The notes below the pieces were generated by a model. It was not told the DNA's origin and made no database searches. It saw only the letters and a program-made list of their open reading frames with translations. Source: Promicromonospora soli (lineage in GTDB: Bacteria; Actinomycetota; Actinomycetes; Actinomycetales; Cellulomonadaceae). Taken from it: a DNA stretch of 64,000 bases. Location: the NCBI RefSeq assembly GCF_014653785.1, contig NZ_BNAS01000001.1, positions 791,898 through 855,897 of the forward strand, in the 5' to 3' direction. Positions 9,034 to 17,725 of this stretch are shown one piece after another (position 1 is the stretch's first letter; every line of letters begins with the position of its first letter). The position numbers and the translations under genes are program-made.

Positions 9034-10512
9034 ATGCACCGAACCTCCAGGATCGCGCGCGTCTCGACCCGGACGGTGGTCGGCATGCTCGCGGCGCTCG
9101 TGGTCGCGACGTGGTGCGCGCCGTTCGCAACCGCACACACCCGGCTCGAGTCGTCGACACCCGCAGCCGGCTCGACGTCCGCCGGCCCGGTCGGCGAGAT
9201 CACGCTGAGGTTCACTCTCCCGGTGACCTCGCTCGGCGACGGGATCGTCATCGACGGCCCAGCGGGCGCCGTCGCGGCCGACGTCGCCCCGGCCAAGGTC
9301 GGCCTCGTCCTCGTCGCGACGCCGGCCGACCCACTGACCGCCGGCGTATACACAGTGAGCTGGACCGTCGCCGCGCGGGACGGTCATCCGCTGGAGGGCA
9401 CCTTCACCTTCAAGGTCACCGGGGCGGGCCCCGCCCCGCCCGAACCCGCCGAGGGTGCCGCCGCGCCGTCGGCCGGTAGTGGGGAGACGACGGGACCGGG
9501 AAGGACCGGCGACGGCGAATCGCACTCGGGGGCGGACCCCGGCGACAACATGGATGACATGGATGGCATAGACGGCGGCATGGACCATGACGCGGCCGCG
9601 ATGAACAGCACCGTGACCACCGTCGCGGCGGCGGTCACGCGGCTTGGCAGCGCGATGTCCCTCTGGGGCGGGCTGGTCGCCGGCGGCGCTCTGGTATTCG
9701 CAGGCCTCGTGCTTCGCGGCCGGGACCAGGAGGACGTCCCGGTCGTGCTCCGGGCCGTCCGCTGGACGGGCGCGCTGATCCTGGCCGGCCTCGTCGTGCA
9801 CGTCGCGGCCGGGTCGGTGCGTATGGCGCACGGAGACGTCGCCGCAGCGGTCTCGCCCTCCTCGATCGCGGACTCGCTCACCAGCACGGCGCGCTGGGCA
9901 CTCGGCCTCCAGGCCGCCGGTGCCATTGCGATCGCGGCGGGGGCAAGGCACACCCTGCGCGGCTCCTGGCTCGCGATCCTCGGGAGCGTGCTCGTCGGTG
10001 CCGGCCACGTTCTCAGCGGCCACAGCAACACCGCCGAACCCCGATGGGTCGTTGTGACCGCCGACGTCGCGCACCTCGCGGCTGCGGCCACGTGGGTGGG
10101 CGGCGTCGTCGCGATGGGGATCCTGCTGCACAGCCGCCGCCGGGACGGACGTGCCCTCGACGCCGCGCTGGTCGGCGCCCGCTTCTCCGTCGTCGCAGCC
10201 GTGTCCGTCGCGGTGGTGGGCGCCGCCGGGATCGTGCTCGCGGTCGAGATCCTCGACCGCCCGGCGCAGCTCTGGGAGAGCAACTGGGGGCTCCTCCTGC
10301 TCGCCAAGGTGGGCGTCGTCGTGGTCGTCGGGGCGATCGGCGCGTACAACCACTTCCGTGTCGTCCCCAGGCTCGCGGCGCGGCCCTCCAGTGTCCGCAG
10401 CGCCCACAAGGCGGGCAACCTGCTACGCCGCAGCGCCGGCCGCGAGATGTCGCTGATGGTCGTGATCGTGCTGATCACGGCCTGGCTTGTCGCCGCATCC
10501 GTCCAGACCTGA
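9034..10512 (+). CDS. CopC-CopD fusion copper resistance/uptake protein (YcnJ-like)
   Basis: 492 residues. A signal peptide ends at ATA just before His35, so the mature protein would begin with the His that ligates Cu(II) in CopC proteins. The CopC domain runs to about residue 130 and includes the ligand motif DGHPLEG. A Met/Asp/His-rich linker (around residue 170, with NMDD, MDD and MDHD) follows, then a CopD domain of about eight membrane spans with the conserved HSNTAEPRW loop. It probably binds and moves copper across the membrane. The ATG at 9034 follows an AAAGGGG site. Confidence 0.88.
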   Translation: MHRTSRIARVSTRTVVGMLAALVVATWCAPFATAHTRLESSTPAAGSTSAGPVGEITLRFTLPVTSLGDGIVIDGPAGAVAADVAPAKVGLVLVATPADPLTAGVYTVSWTVAARDGHPLEGTFTFKVTGAGPAPPEPAEGAAAPSAGSGETTGPGRTGDGESHSGADPGDNMDDMDGIDGGMDHDAAAMNSTVTTVAAAVTRLGSAMSLWGGLVAGGALVFAGLVLRGRDQEDVPVVLRAVRWTGALILAGLVVHVAAGSVRMAHGDVAAAVSPSSIADSLTSTARWALGLQAAGAIAIAAGARHTLRGSWLAILGSVLVGAGHVLSGHSNTAEPRWVVVTADVAHLAAAATWVGGVVAMGILLHSRRRDGRALDAALVGARFSVVAAVSVAVVGAAGIVLAVEILDRPAQLWESNWGLLLLAKVGVVVVVGAIGAYNHFRVVPRLAARPSSVRSAHKAGNLLRRSAGREMSLMVVIVLITAWLVAASVQT

Positions 10513-10677
10513 GCGCGAGGTGCCCGACGGCTCCTCGATCGGCCTTGACCGGGGTGCTTCACCTGGTAACTCACCGCTGCTCACCTTCGACAACAAGGTC
10601 GCCGCCGCCGCACGCAAGAAGAAGCTCGACGTCCACACCCACGAGTAGCAGTAGCGACGTCCTGGTTGACTGGGTGC

Positions 10678-11328
10678 ATGACGGGGTTGCAGCGAGTGAG
10701 CAGGGTGCTGGACACCCCGCACGGCGTGCGGATCGGAGTAGCCCTGCTCGTCGGTCTGCTACTGGGCTGGCTGCTGCCGTGGGGCTCCGCGGCGGCGGCC
10801 GTGCTGGGCGGCTGGGCCGGCGCCGGGCTCGTGTTCGTGGTCTGGACCGCGCTGGTGATCGTGCCCATGGGGTCCCGGACGACCAGCGAGCACGCCGTCC
10901 GCGAGGAACCCACCCGTGGCGTCGCGAACCTCATCGTGCTGCTCGCCGCCCTCGCGAGCCTGGCTGGCGTCGCAGTTGTGCTCGCGGGAGGCGTGCTCGG
11001 CAGCGGTGACATCACGATGGCCGCCGTCCTTGCCGCGGTGGTGGTCTCGTGGGCCTGTGTGCACACGGTGTTCGCGCTCCACTACGCCCGCGCCTACTAC
11101 ACAGCGCCGGCGGGCGGGATCGACTTCCACCAGATGGAGCCGCCCCGGTACACCGACTTCACCTACCTGGCCATCACTGTCGGGATGAGCTTCGCGGTCT
11201 CCGACACGGACCTGGCTTCCTCGAGCATGCGTCGCGTCGCGCAGGTCCACGCGCTGCTCGCCTATCTGTTCGGCACGGTTGTCGTGGCGCTGCTGATCAA
11301 CCTGGTGGCAGGGCTGGCGAACGGCTGA
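10678..11328 (+). CDS. DUF1345 family membrane protein
   Basis: 216 residues with about five membrane spans. The motif HYARAYY followed by GIDFHQ and DFTYLAITVGMSFAVSDTD is the DUF1345 signature. The function is unknown. ATG 10678 was chosen over TTG 10666. The 3' end overlaps the convergent flavin monooxygenase by about 67 bases. The gap before it (10513-10677) contains no gene I can defend. Confidence 0.85.
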   Translation: MTGLQRVSRVLDTPHGVRIGVALLVGLLLGWLLPWGSAAAAVLGGWAGAGLVFVVWTALVIVPMGSRTTSEHAVREEPTRGVANLIVLLAALASLAGVAVVLAGGVLGSGDITMAAVLAAVVVSWACVHTVFALHYARAYYTAPAGGIDFHQMEPPRYTDFTYLAITVGMSFAVSDTDLASSSMRRVAQVHALLAYLFGTVVVALLINLVAGLANG

Positions 11329-12413
11329 GCGCGCCGCACCACCGCCGCCGCTGCCTCCCGGCCGGCCCGGTTGGCGCCGACCGTCGACTGCGACGGTCCG
11401 AAACCGATGAGGTGGACCCGCGGCTCGGTGGCCGTCTGGGTGCCCTGCATGGCGATGCCACCCAGCTTGTTGCGGAGATGCAGCGGGTCCAGGTGCGCCA
11501 GGTCGGCCTTGAAGCCGGTGGCCCACAGGATCGTGTCGACGGGCGTGAAGGTGCCGTCCGCCTCGCGCACGCCCATGGGCTCGACGGCCTTGAACATCGG
11601 CCGCCGCTCGAGCGCGCCGCGCTCCTTCGCCGCCAGCGCGTACGACGTCCAGGCGAGCCCCGTGTACGACACGACGCTGCCGCTGGGCCGGCCCGCTTCG
11701 ACGTCGGCCATGACCTTGGCGATGGTCTCGCGGCCGGCGGTCTCTGGCTGGAACCCGTCCTCGCGGAAGACCGGCTCCCTACGGGTGTACCAGCGGGTCT
11801 TCGCGACGCGGGAGATCTCCTCCAGGAGCTGGAGCGCGGAGATCCCGCCCCCGACGATCGCCACGCGCTGCCCCGCGAAGTCCTCCGCCCGGACGTAGTC
11901 GCGCGTGTGGAGCTGGCGGCCGACGAACGTCTCCTGCCCCGGGTAGCGCGGCAGCACCGGGTTGGTCCACGTCCCCGTGGCGTTGATGACCGCGCGGGCG
12001 GTCCACGACCCTCGGTCGCTCGTCACGACGAGGTCGCCGTCCGGGTCGTCGTCGGCGCGGCGCACCGCTACCACCCGGACCGGGCGCAGGATCGGGAGCG
12101 CGAACGTCCGCTCGTAGCCGGCGAAGTAGCGCGGCACGGCGGCGCGGCTGGCCTCCGTCGTGTCGACGGCGGGCTGGGCCAGGCCCGGCAGGTCGAAGAT
12201 CCCGTTGACCGTCGCCATCCGCAGCGACTCCCAGCGGTGCTGCCAGGCGCCGCCCGGTGCCGGGTTCGCGTCGAGGACGACGAAGGTGCGCTCGGCGTCC
12301 GGCTGGTCGACGGCGCTCACGAATCCCCTGTGCTGCAGGTGGTACGCCGCCGACAGGCCCGCCTGTCCGGCCCCGATCACGACCACCGTCGCCCGGTTCA
12401 GTCCCTCGCTCAC
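11262..12413 (-). CDS. flavin-containing NAD(P)H monooxygenase (CzcO/FMO-like)
   Basis: 383 residues. The FAD site VVVIGAGQAGLSAAYHL is at the N-terminus, a second Rossmann motif VAIVGGGISALQLLEE binds NADPH mid-protein, and LWATGFKADL is the conserved C-terminal ATG motif of the class B flavin monooxygenase-like proteins. It probably hydroxylates or oxygenates a small substrate. The start is uncertain: GTG 12413 begins right before the FAD strand, while GTG 12440 would add nine residues. It is divergent from the chromate operon and close to its palindrome. Confidence 0.82.
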   Translation of the reverse strand: MSEGLNRATVVVIGAGQAGLSAAYHLQHRGFVSAVDQPDAERTFVVLDANPAPGGAWQHRWESLRMATVNGIFDLPGLAQPAVDTTEASRAAVPRYFAGYERTFALPILRPVRVVAVRRADDDPDGDLVVTSDRGSWTARAVINATGTWTNPVLPRYPGQETFVGRQLHTRDYVRAEDFAGQRVAIVGGGISALQLLEEISRVAKTRWYTRREPVFREDGFQPETAGRETIAKVMADVEAGRPSGSVVSYTGLAWTSYALAAKERGALERRPMFKAVEPMGVREADGTFTPVDTILWATGFKADLAHLDPLHLRNKLGGIAMQGTQTATEPRVHLIGFGPSQSTVGANRAGREAAAAVVRRAQPFASPATRLISSATTTVPNR

Positions 12414-12511
12414 ACCGGGGACAACACCATGCCTGTGCACATGTTCCCGTCGCGGCGATCGGACCGAGTGGCGTTCAGCACGTCAGGCCCACGGTGGCCG
12501 AGAAGCGCAGC

Positions 12512-12548
12512 TTGCCTGCCTGGATGTAACCATGGTTACATCCAGGGG
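12512..12548 (+). promoter_or_regulatory. chromate operon promoter with 28-bp operator palindrome
   Basis: A perfect 28-bp palindrome occupies 12519-12546; its left half is CCTGGATGTAACCA. A TTGCCT (12512-12517) and TTACAT (12536-12541) with an 18-base spacer could be the -35 and -10. This would place transcription start at the GTG start codon (12548), giving a leaderless message with the operator covering the -10. ChrB itself is a chromate-responsive regulator in characterised operons, so autoregulation is likely. Confidence 0.65.
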
Positions 12549-13033
12549 TGACGGGTGAATGGGTGCTGCTGAGCTACCGGCTGCCGAGGGAGCCGTCCGC
12601 CCCGCGCGTCGCGCTCTGGCGGCGGCTCAAGCGGCTCGGGGTCGCCCAGGTCTCCGACGGGCTGGTCGCCCTGCCCGCGGACGCCCGGACCCGTGAGCAG
12701 CTGGAATGGGCCGCCGACGACGTCGTCGAGCGCGGCGGTGCGGCGAGCGTCTGGCTGGCTCGGCCCGCGAGCGTCGCGCAGGAGCGGGGTCTCGCGACGG
12801 CCATGGCGGCGGCCCGGGCGGTGGAGTACGCCGAGCTGGTGACGGCCGCCCAGCGGGCGATGGACGGCACGCCGGGCGAACGGCCTCGGCTGCTGGCCGG
12901 CCTGCGCCGGAAGCTTCGCGAGATCAGCCGCCGGGACTTCTTTCCGCCGGCCGAACGGGACGGTGCCCAGGCGGCGCTCCGTGCACTCGCCGAGCGGATG
13001 GAGCCGGCCGCAGCAGAGAGAATTGAGCGATGA
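12548..13033 (+). CDS. chrB1: ChrB N-terminal-domain chromate-resistance regulator
   Basis: 161 residues, matching the N-terminal domain of ChrB (WVLLSYRLPREPSAPRVALWRRLKRLG and a helix-rich C-terminal half). In characterised chromate operons ChrB senses chromate and controls chrA. Here ChrB is split into two genes: this one and the next, joined by an ATGA overlap at 13030. The GTG start has no ribosome-binding site and lies one base after the palindrome, which fits leaderless translation. Confidence 0.85.
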   Translation: MTGEWVLLSYRLPREPSAPRVALWRRLKRLGVAQVSDGLVALPADARTREQLEWAADDVVERGGAASVWLARPASVAQERGLATAMAAARAVEYAELVTAAQRAMDGTPGERPRLLAGLRRKLREISRRDFFPPAERDGAQAALRALAERMEPAAAERIER

Positions 13034-13461
13034 GGTGGGCTACCCGTGCGGGGGTGCACATCGATCGCGCGGCCTGCGCCTGGCTGATCGGCCGGTTCAT
13101 CGATCCCGACGGCGACTTCGTGTTCGTGAGCGATCCCGCGGAGGTCCCGGCCGACGCCACGCCGTTCGACATGCGGGGCGTCGAGCTGGGGCACCACGGT
13201 GACCGGTGCAGCTTCGAGACGTTCCTGGTCCGGTACGAGCTGGCCGACCCGGTCCTCGCCCGGATCGGGCAGATCGTGCACGAGGCGGACCTGGACGACG
13301 GCCGGTACGACGCGCCTGAGGCGCCGGGCCTGGACGTCGCCCTCCGCGGGCTGTCCATGACGGGCGACGACGAGCGCACCCTCGCGGTCACCGGACCGTT
13401 GTTCGACGGCCTGTACGAGTTCATCCGGCGCTCCTACCTGCTGGGCCGCGAACCAGCCTGA
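13030..13461 (+). CDS. chrB2: ChrB C-terminal-domain chromate-resistance protein
   Basis: 143 residues carrying the ChrB C-domain signature: TRAGVHIDRAACAWLIGRFI, then PFDMRGVELGHHGDRCSFE and IVHEADLDD. The conserved His, Cys and Glu residues suggest metal or oxyanion binding. It is translationally coupled to the N-domain gene, and together they equal one full-length ChrB. ChrA follows 61 bases downstream. Confidence 0.88.
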   Translation: MRWATRAGVHIDRAACAWLIGRFIDPDGDFVFVSDPAEVPADATPFDMRGVELGHHGDRCSFETFLVRYELADPVLARIGQIVHEADLDDGRYDAPEAPGLDVALRGLSMTGDDERTLAVTGPLFDGLYEFIRRSYLLGREPA

Positions 13462-13522
13462 GCCACCGACCCGACCGACCACAGACGTCCGACCGAAGAC
13501 GACGTTCTACCGCAGGAGAGAC

Positions 13523-14911
13523 ATGAGCACCGACAACCCCGGCGCATCCTCGACCGCCACACCACCGCGGGACCTGATCCCGTTCCGCACCGCCGTCCGC
13601 GCCTGGTTCGCGATCTCCTGGCAGACCTTCGGCGGCCCCGCCGGGCAGATCGCCGTCATGCAGCGCACGCTCGTCGACGAGAAGCGGTGGATCGGGCAGG
13701 GCCGGTTCCTGCATGCGCTGAACTACTGCATGCTGCTGCCCGGGCCCGAGGCGCAGCAGCTGGCCGTCTACACCGGCTGGCTGCTCAACGGGTGGCGCGG
13801 CGGTCTGGTCGCCGGCGGCCTGTTCGTGCTGCCGGGCATGCTCGTGCTGCTCGTCCTGTCCGCGGTGTACGTCGCGTTCGGCGACACCACGGTCGTCTCC
13901 GGGCTGTTCGCCGGCCTTGCGCCCGCGGTGCTGGCCATCGTGCTCCAGGCCGTGCTGCGCGTGGGCAAGCGCGCGCTGACCAGCCCGGCGCTCATCGCTC
14001 TGGCGGTGGGCGCGTTCCTGGCGCTGACGTTGTTCGCGGTCCCGTTCCCGCTGGTCGTCCTCGGGGCCGGGGTGATCGGGTGGCTCGTGCACCGCTTTGC
14101 GCCCGACTGGATAGCGGTGTCCCCAGGCCGGGACCAGGCGGACGGCCCGGCGCCGCTCATTCCCGACGATGCCCTGCACGCCGAGCAGCCGTCGGGCCGC
14201 CGGGCGGTGCGTGTCCTCGTCGTCGGGCTGCTGGTGTGGTCGCTGCCCGTCGTGGTGGTGGCGCTGCTGACCGGCATCGGAAGCACCCTCACCCAGCAGG
14301 GCCTCTTCTTCTCCGGCAGCGCCCTCGTGACGTTCGGAGGCGCCTACGCCGTCCTGGCCTACGTCGCCCAGCAGGCGGTGCAGACCTACGCGTGGGTCAC
14401 GCCCGGCGAGATGACCCGCGGGCTGGCGCTGGCCGAGACCACACCCGGGCCGCTGATCATGGTCGTCCAGTTCGTCGCGTTCCTCGGCGCCTACCGCAAC
14501 CCCGGCGACCTCGACCCGTGGGTCGCCGCGCTGCTCGGCGCGCTACTGACGACCTGGGTCACCTTCGTGCCGTCGTTCCTGTTCATCTTCCTGGGCGCCC
14601 CCCACGTCGAGCGGCTCCGGGGCAACCGGACCCTGAGCGCGTCGCTCGCCGCGATCACCGCCGCGGTGGTGGGCGTCATCGCGAACCTCGCCCTCTACTT
14701 CACCACGCACGTCCTGTTCGCCACCTCGAACACCTGGACGGCCGGGCCGCTGCGACTCGACGTCCCGGACCTCACGACCGTCCAGCCGGCCGCGCTGGGC
14801 ATCGCCGTCGTCGCCGCTCTCCTGCTGTTCGCCGTGCGCTGGTCGGTGCTGCGGACCCTGGGCGTGTGCGCGGTGATCGGCCTCGTGCTGGGCCTGGTCG
14901 GCTGGCTCTGA
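13523..14911 (+). CDS. chrA: ChrA chromate efflux transporter
   Basis: 462 residues, the usual length of a two-domain (long-chain) ChrA of the CHR superfamily, which exports chromate from the cytoplasm. Two homologous halves are visible, each starting with a short amphipathic helix and a glycine-rich segment: TFGGPAGQIAVMQ in the first and TFGGAYAVLAYVAQQ in the second. LPGPEAQQLAVYTGW is a typical CHR motif. The ATG follows AGGAGAG. It ends 10 bases from the convergent DUF6098-like gene. Confidence 0.93.
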   Translation: MSTDNPGASSTATPPRDLIPFRTAVRAWFAISWQTFGGPAGQIAVMQRTLVDEKRWIGQGRFLHALNYCMLLPGPEAQQLAVYTGWLLNGWRGGLVAGGLFVLPGMLVLLVLSAVYVAFGDTTVVSGLFAGLAPAVLAIVLQAVLRVGKRALTSPALIALAVGAFLALTLFAVPFPLVVLGAGVIGWLVHRFAPDWIAVSPGRDQADGPAPLIPDDALHAEQPSGRRAVRVLVVGLLVWSLPVVVVALLTGIGSTLTQQGLFFSGSALVTFGGAYAVLAYVAQQAVQTYAWVTPGEMTRGLALAETTPGPLIMVVQFVAFLGAYRNPGDLDPWVAALLGALLTTWVTFVPSFLFIFLGAPHVERLRGNRTLSASLAAITAAVVGVIANLALYFTTHVLFATSNTWTAGPLRLDVPDLTTVQPAALGIAVVAALLLFAVRWSVLRTLGVCAVIGLVLGLVGWL

Positions 14912-14920
14912 CCTCCGGGG

Positions 14921-15352
14921 TCACCGTCCGTCGTCCCCCGGACGGAAGACGCGCGCGTAGGTCTCCGCGGCCTCGTCGACCACTGACCGGTCGATCGAGG
15001 CGATGACGGTGGTGTCGACCAGGAGCGGCTCGCAGTCGGGTCCGCGCCCGACGATCTCGCCCGTGAGGACCCAGGGGAATCGCTCCGGCGACTGCAGGTG
15101 GGCGTACTGGCACAGCTGCCGCGCGAGCCAGTGCTCGAGCCGCCTGTCCCACCACGGCTCCGGTGTCAGCGGGTTGACGCTGAGCCCGGGCAGCAGGCAC
15201 CCGCTCTCGTGGTCCCGGCTCGCGGTGGCGGCGTCGGCCACCGGCCCAGCGCTGAACCGCACGTAGACCGGAGACACGACCTCGACGAGCTGCGCCAGGT
15301 CCGCGAGCGAACGCAGGTGCGGCACGCCCGGCAGGATCCCGGTCTCGTCCAT
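14921..15352 (-). CDS. DUF6098-like protein paired with P450
   Basis: 143 residues with no signal peptide or membrane span. The central LPGLSVNPLTPEPWW followed by WLARQLCQYAHL and WVLTGEIVGRGPDCEPLL resembles the actinobacterial family DUF6098, of unknown function. It lies 25 bases downstream of the cytochrome P450 gene on the same strand, so the two are probably co-transcribed. The family name is from memory; the pairing is seen directly. Confidence 0.7.
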   Translation of the reverse strand: MDETGILPGVPHLRSLADLAQLVEVVSPVYVRFSAGPVADAATASRDHESGCLLPGLSVNPLTPEPWWDRRLEHWLARQLCQYAHLQSPERFPWVLTGEIVGRGPDCEPLLVDTTVIASIDRSVVDEAAETYARVFRPGDDGR

Positions 15353-15377
15353 GGCGCAGCGCTCGGTCCTGAGCGGT

Positions 15378-16718
15378 TCAGCGGGCGGGTCCGACGCCGG
15401 TCCCGGCGCTGCCGGCGATGCGGAAGCGCAGGCCCAGGTAGTCCACGGTGGCGGGCAGCGGGTCGTGGGCCAGGTAGCGGCCGCGCGCGACGCGCAGGTC
15501 GCGGGCGGCGGCCAGCCGGGTCAGCATGTGCGACGTGACGAGCAGCACTAGGTTCCGCCCCGGGCACGAGACCGGCCCGCCGCTGAACGGGACCAGGCCC
15601 CAGTCGGCGTTGTTGCGGCCGTCCAGCCATGCCTCGGGCGCGAACCCGTCGGCGTGCTCGAGCCGGGCCGGGTCGCGGTGGAAGAACGAGCTCACGACGA
15701 TGAAGTCGGTACCGACCGGCAGGGTGCGCTTGCCCCAGGCCGTGGGGCCGGTCGAGTCCCGCAGCACGACGAACGTCGTCGGCCACAGGCGCACGGACTC
15801 CAGGATGCAGGCCCGCGCGTAGGGCAGCAGCGCCGGACCCGGCCCGGCCGACGCCGCCTCGGCGAGCAGCCGCTCCCGAACGTCCGGGCGGGCGGCGACG
15901 ATCGCGAGCGCCCGCAGGGTCGCCGCCCCGGCGGCGTCGAACGCGAAGAGCCAGTGCGGGATCTGGCCCGCCGCCGTGGCCGGCCCTTCCGCGTGGGCGG
16001 CGGCGGCGAGCGAGCCGGGCTCCGGGTTGGGCAGGTACGACCCGATGCGGCCGTCCAGCTCGGCGCGGAGCCCCTTTCGTCGGGGACGCAGCCACGACCA
16101 GTTGGCGTCGCGGCGCAACTCGTTGAGGGCGTCCAGCAGCTCGCGGTCCCCGCGCGCCCTGGCGCCGAGCACCACCTCCAGGACGACGCCCCACCAGGCT
16201 TCGGCGAAGTCGTCGGCGTCGAACCGCGCGGTTCGGTCCAGCAGGCCTGTCAGGTCTGCGACGCCGCGCTGCGCGGCGTCGACGAAGGCCGCCCCGTCGT
16301 CGTGCACGGGCTGATCCGTCTGCAGCACCGCCTCGTTGAACGGACGGCGGTGCCAGCGCTCGGCGGTCGAGGAGATCAGCACGCCGTCGGGCTGGAAGTG
16401 CGCGAGGGCGCCGCGCTTCTCCCGGGTGGCGGGGGTGAACGGTTCGGGTGAGTGCTCCAGGAGCCGCCGGACGTCTTCGGGCTCCGTGACCAGGACGAGG
16501 CGGCGCGGCCCGAGCCGCAGGACGAGCGGGGCACCGCCGTGGCGTTCGCGCAGGCCGGTCAGCACGGCACGTGCCGTGCGGTCGGTCTGGCGCCGCTCGG
16601 CCCAGGCGGTGGCGCGCGGACGACGGATGATCGCCCCCTGGGCGACCAGCGGGGCGAGCACCATGGAGGCGACGCGGAGCGTCTCGGCGGCCGTCAGGTC
16701 GACGGGCGTTGGGGTCAT
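15378..16718 (-). CDS. cytochrome P450
   Basis: 446 residues. The heme ligand loop FSGGPVSCPGRN places the thiolate at Cys385. The K-helix ExxR is ESVR within ACILESVRLWP. The I-helix has AGAAT in FDAAGAATLRAL, with Thr as the oxygen-activating residue. It is soluble and needs separate redox partners; no ferredoxin or reductase is adjacent. It is the first gene of a pair with the DUF6098-like protein. The substrate is unknown. Confidence 0.93.
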   Translation of the reverse strand: MTPTPVDLTAAETLRVASMVLAPLVAQGAIIRRPRATAWAERRQTDRTARAVLTGLRERHGGAPLVLRLGPRRLVLVTEPEDVRRLLEHSPEPFTPATREKRGALAHFQPDGVLISSTAERWHRRPFNEAVLQTDQPVHDDGAAFVDAAQRGVADLTGLLDRTARFDADDFAEAWWGVVLEVVLGARARGDRELLDALNELRRDANWSWLRPRRKGLRAELDGRIGSYLPNPEPGSLAAAAHAEGPATAAGQIPHWLFAFDAAGAATLRALAIVAARPDVRERLLAEAASAGPGPALLPYARACILESVRLWPTTFVVLRDSTGPTAWGKRTLPVGTDFIVVSSFFHRDPARLEHADGFAPEAWLDGRNNADWGLVPFSGGPVSCPGRNLVLLVTSHMLTRLAAARDLRVARGRYLAHDPLPATVDYLGLRFRIAGSAGTGVGPAR

Positions 16719-16834
16719 GGCGTCTCCTCACCGGGTCTCGGTGCGAGGCCGCGCCCGAGGTCGTCTCTTGCCCCCTTCCGATGCTGGGCCCGCTCGTCGG
16801 GGACTATGACGAACGAGCCCAGCCGGCCTTCGCC

Positions 16835-17251
16835 TCAGCGGTTCGGCTCTGCCTCGGAGATGTCCGCGAGCGCCGACGACGGGTCCCGCTCGACGGCGAG
16901 GTCACCGATCGAGACGATGCCCACCGCCACGTCGCCGTCCATGACGGGGACTCGTCGGACGGCGGCTGCGCGCATCACCTCGACGGCGGTCTCGACCGGG
17001 TCGCTGGGCGCGACGGTGATGATGTCCTCGCTCGCTACCTCTCTGATGGTCGCGTCACCGCCGAGGCCCTTGGCCAGGCCACGCACCACCAGGTCCCGGT
17101 CGGTGACGATCCCGACCGTCTTGGAGTGGGACTTGACGACCAGGGCACCCACGTTCTCCTCGGCCATCGCCCGGGCAGCGACCTGGATCGGATCGGATGC
17201 GTCGACGGCGGTCGGCGCTGGTGTCATCACTTCGGCGACGGTTTGCACCAT
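16835..17251 (-). CDS. two-CBS-domain protein
   Basis: 138 residues consisting of almost nothing but two CBS motifs (VAEVMTPAPTAVDASDP to VGIVTDRDLV, and REVASEDIITVAPSDP to VGIVSIGDLA). Such stand-alone pairs bind adenine nucleotides and often act in stress or energy sensing. The ATG has a strong GGGAGGAG site. The Cys-rich small protein gene precedes it on the same strand, with 105 bases between. Confidence 0.92.
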   Translation of the reverse strand: MVQTVAEVMTPAPTAVDASDPIQVAARAMAEENVGALVVKSHSKTVGIVTDRDLVVRGLAKGLGGDATIREVASEDIITVAPSDPVETAVEVMRAAAVRRVPVMDGDVAVGIVSIGDLAVERDPSSALADISEAEPNR

Positions 17252-17356
17252 GTCGCACTCCTCCCTCGGTAGGGCCGACGGCGGGCTGCTTCACCGGCAT
17301 GTCAACCATGCCTCGACGGCCCACCGTTCGCATGCGGTGCAGACGGGTCAGACGAG

Positions 17357-17599
17357 TCAGACGCTGACGCTGTCGTGGATCTGCGCACCGGTCGTGACGC
17401 GTGCGCAGTGGCTGCAGCAGTAGGTCCTGCTGCCGGCGTCGACGCCGTGCCCGAGCACCGTGACGCCGCAGTGTGCGCACCGCGGGGCCATGGCCTCGGC
17501 GGCGCACTCGAACGAGTCGAAGGTCCCCTTCGTCCCGTCGTCCTTCGTGATCGTGAACGTGTGGGCGTAGTCGTTGCCACACTTGTCACATCTGGCCAT
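17357..17599 (-). CDS. Cys-rich zinc-ribbon / metallothionein-like small protein
   Basis: 80 residues with Cys pairs CDKC near the N-terminus, a lone FEC, CAHC mid-protein and CCSHC near the end, plus His ligand candidates. Homologues in actinobacteria are often labelled prokaryotic metallothionein. It probably binds zinc or another soft metal and acts in the cytoplasm. The GGAGGACAAC before the ATG is a good ribosome-binding site. Neighbouring chromate and copper genes make a metal role plausible. Confidence 0.75.
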   Translation of the reverse strand: MARCDKCGNDYAHTFTITKDDGTKGTFDSFECAAEAMAPRCAHCGVTVLGHGVDAGSRTYCCSHCARVTTGAQIHDSVSV

Positions 17600-17725
17600 G
17601 TTGTCCTCCGTGTCATCGCTCGGTCATGAGTACCGCGCTGCTGGACCCGGCAATTTCACCGTCGCACAGGTGGCGCGCCCTCGCATGCGGCCGGTACGGC
17701 TGACCGGGGGGAGGACCGCAGCGGG

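Noticed and set aside
10520-10648. Short frame ending LLTFDNKVAAAARKKKLDVH before the DUF1345 gene
   Set aside because: It looks vaguely like the end of a PIN-type toxin, but about 42 codons and no other motif are too little to call a gene or pseudogene.
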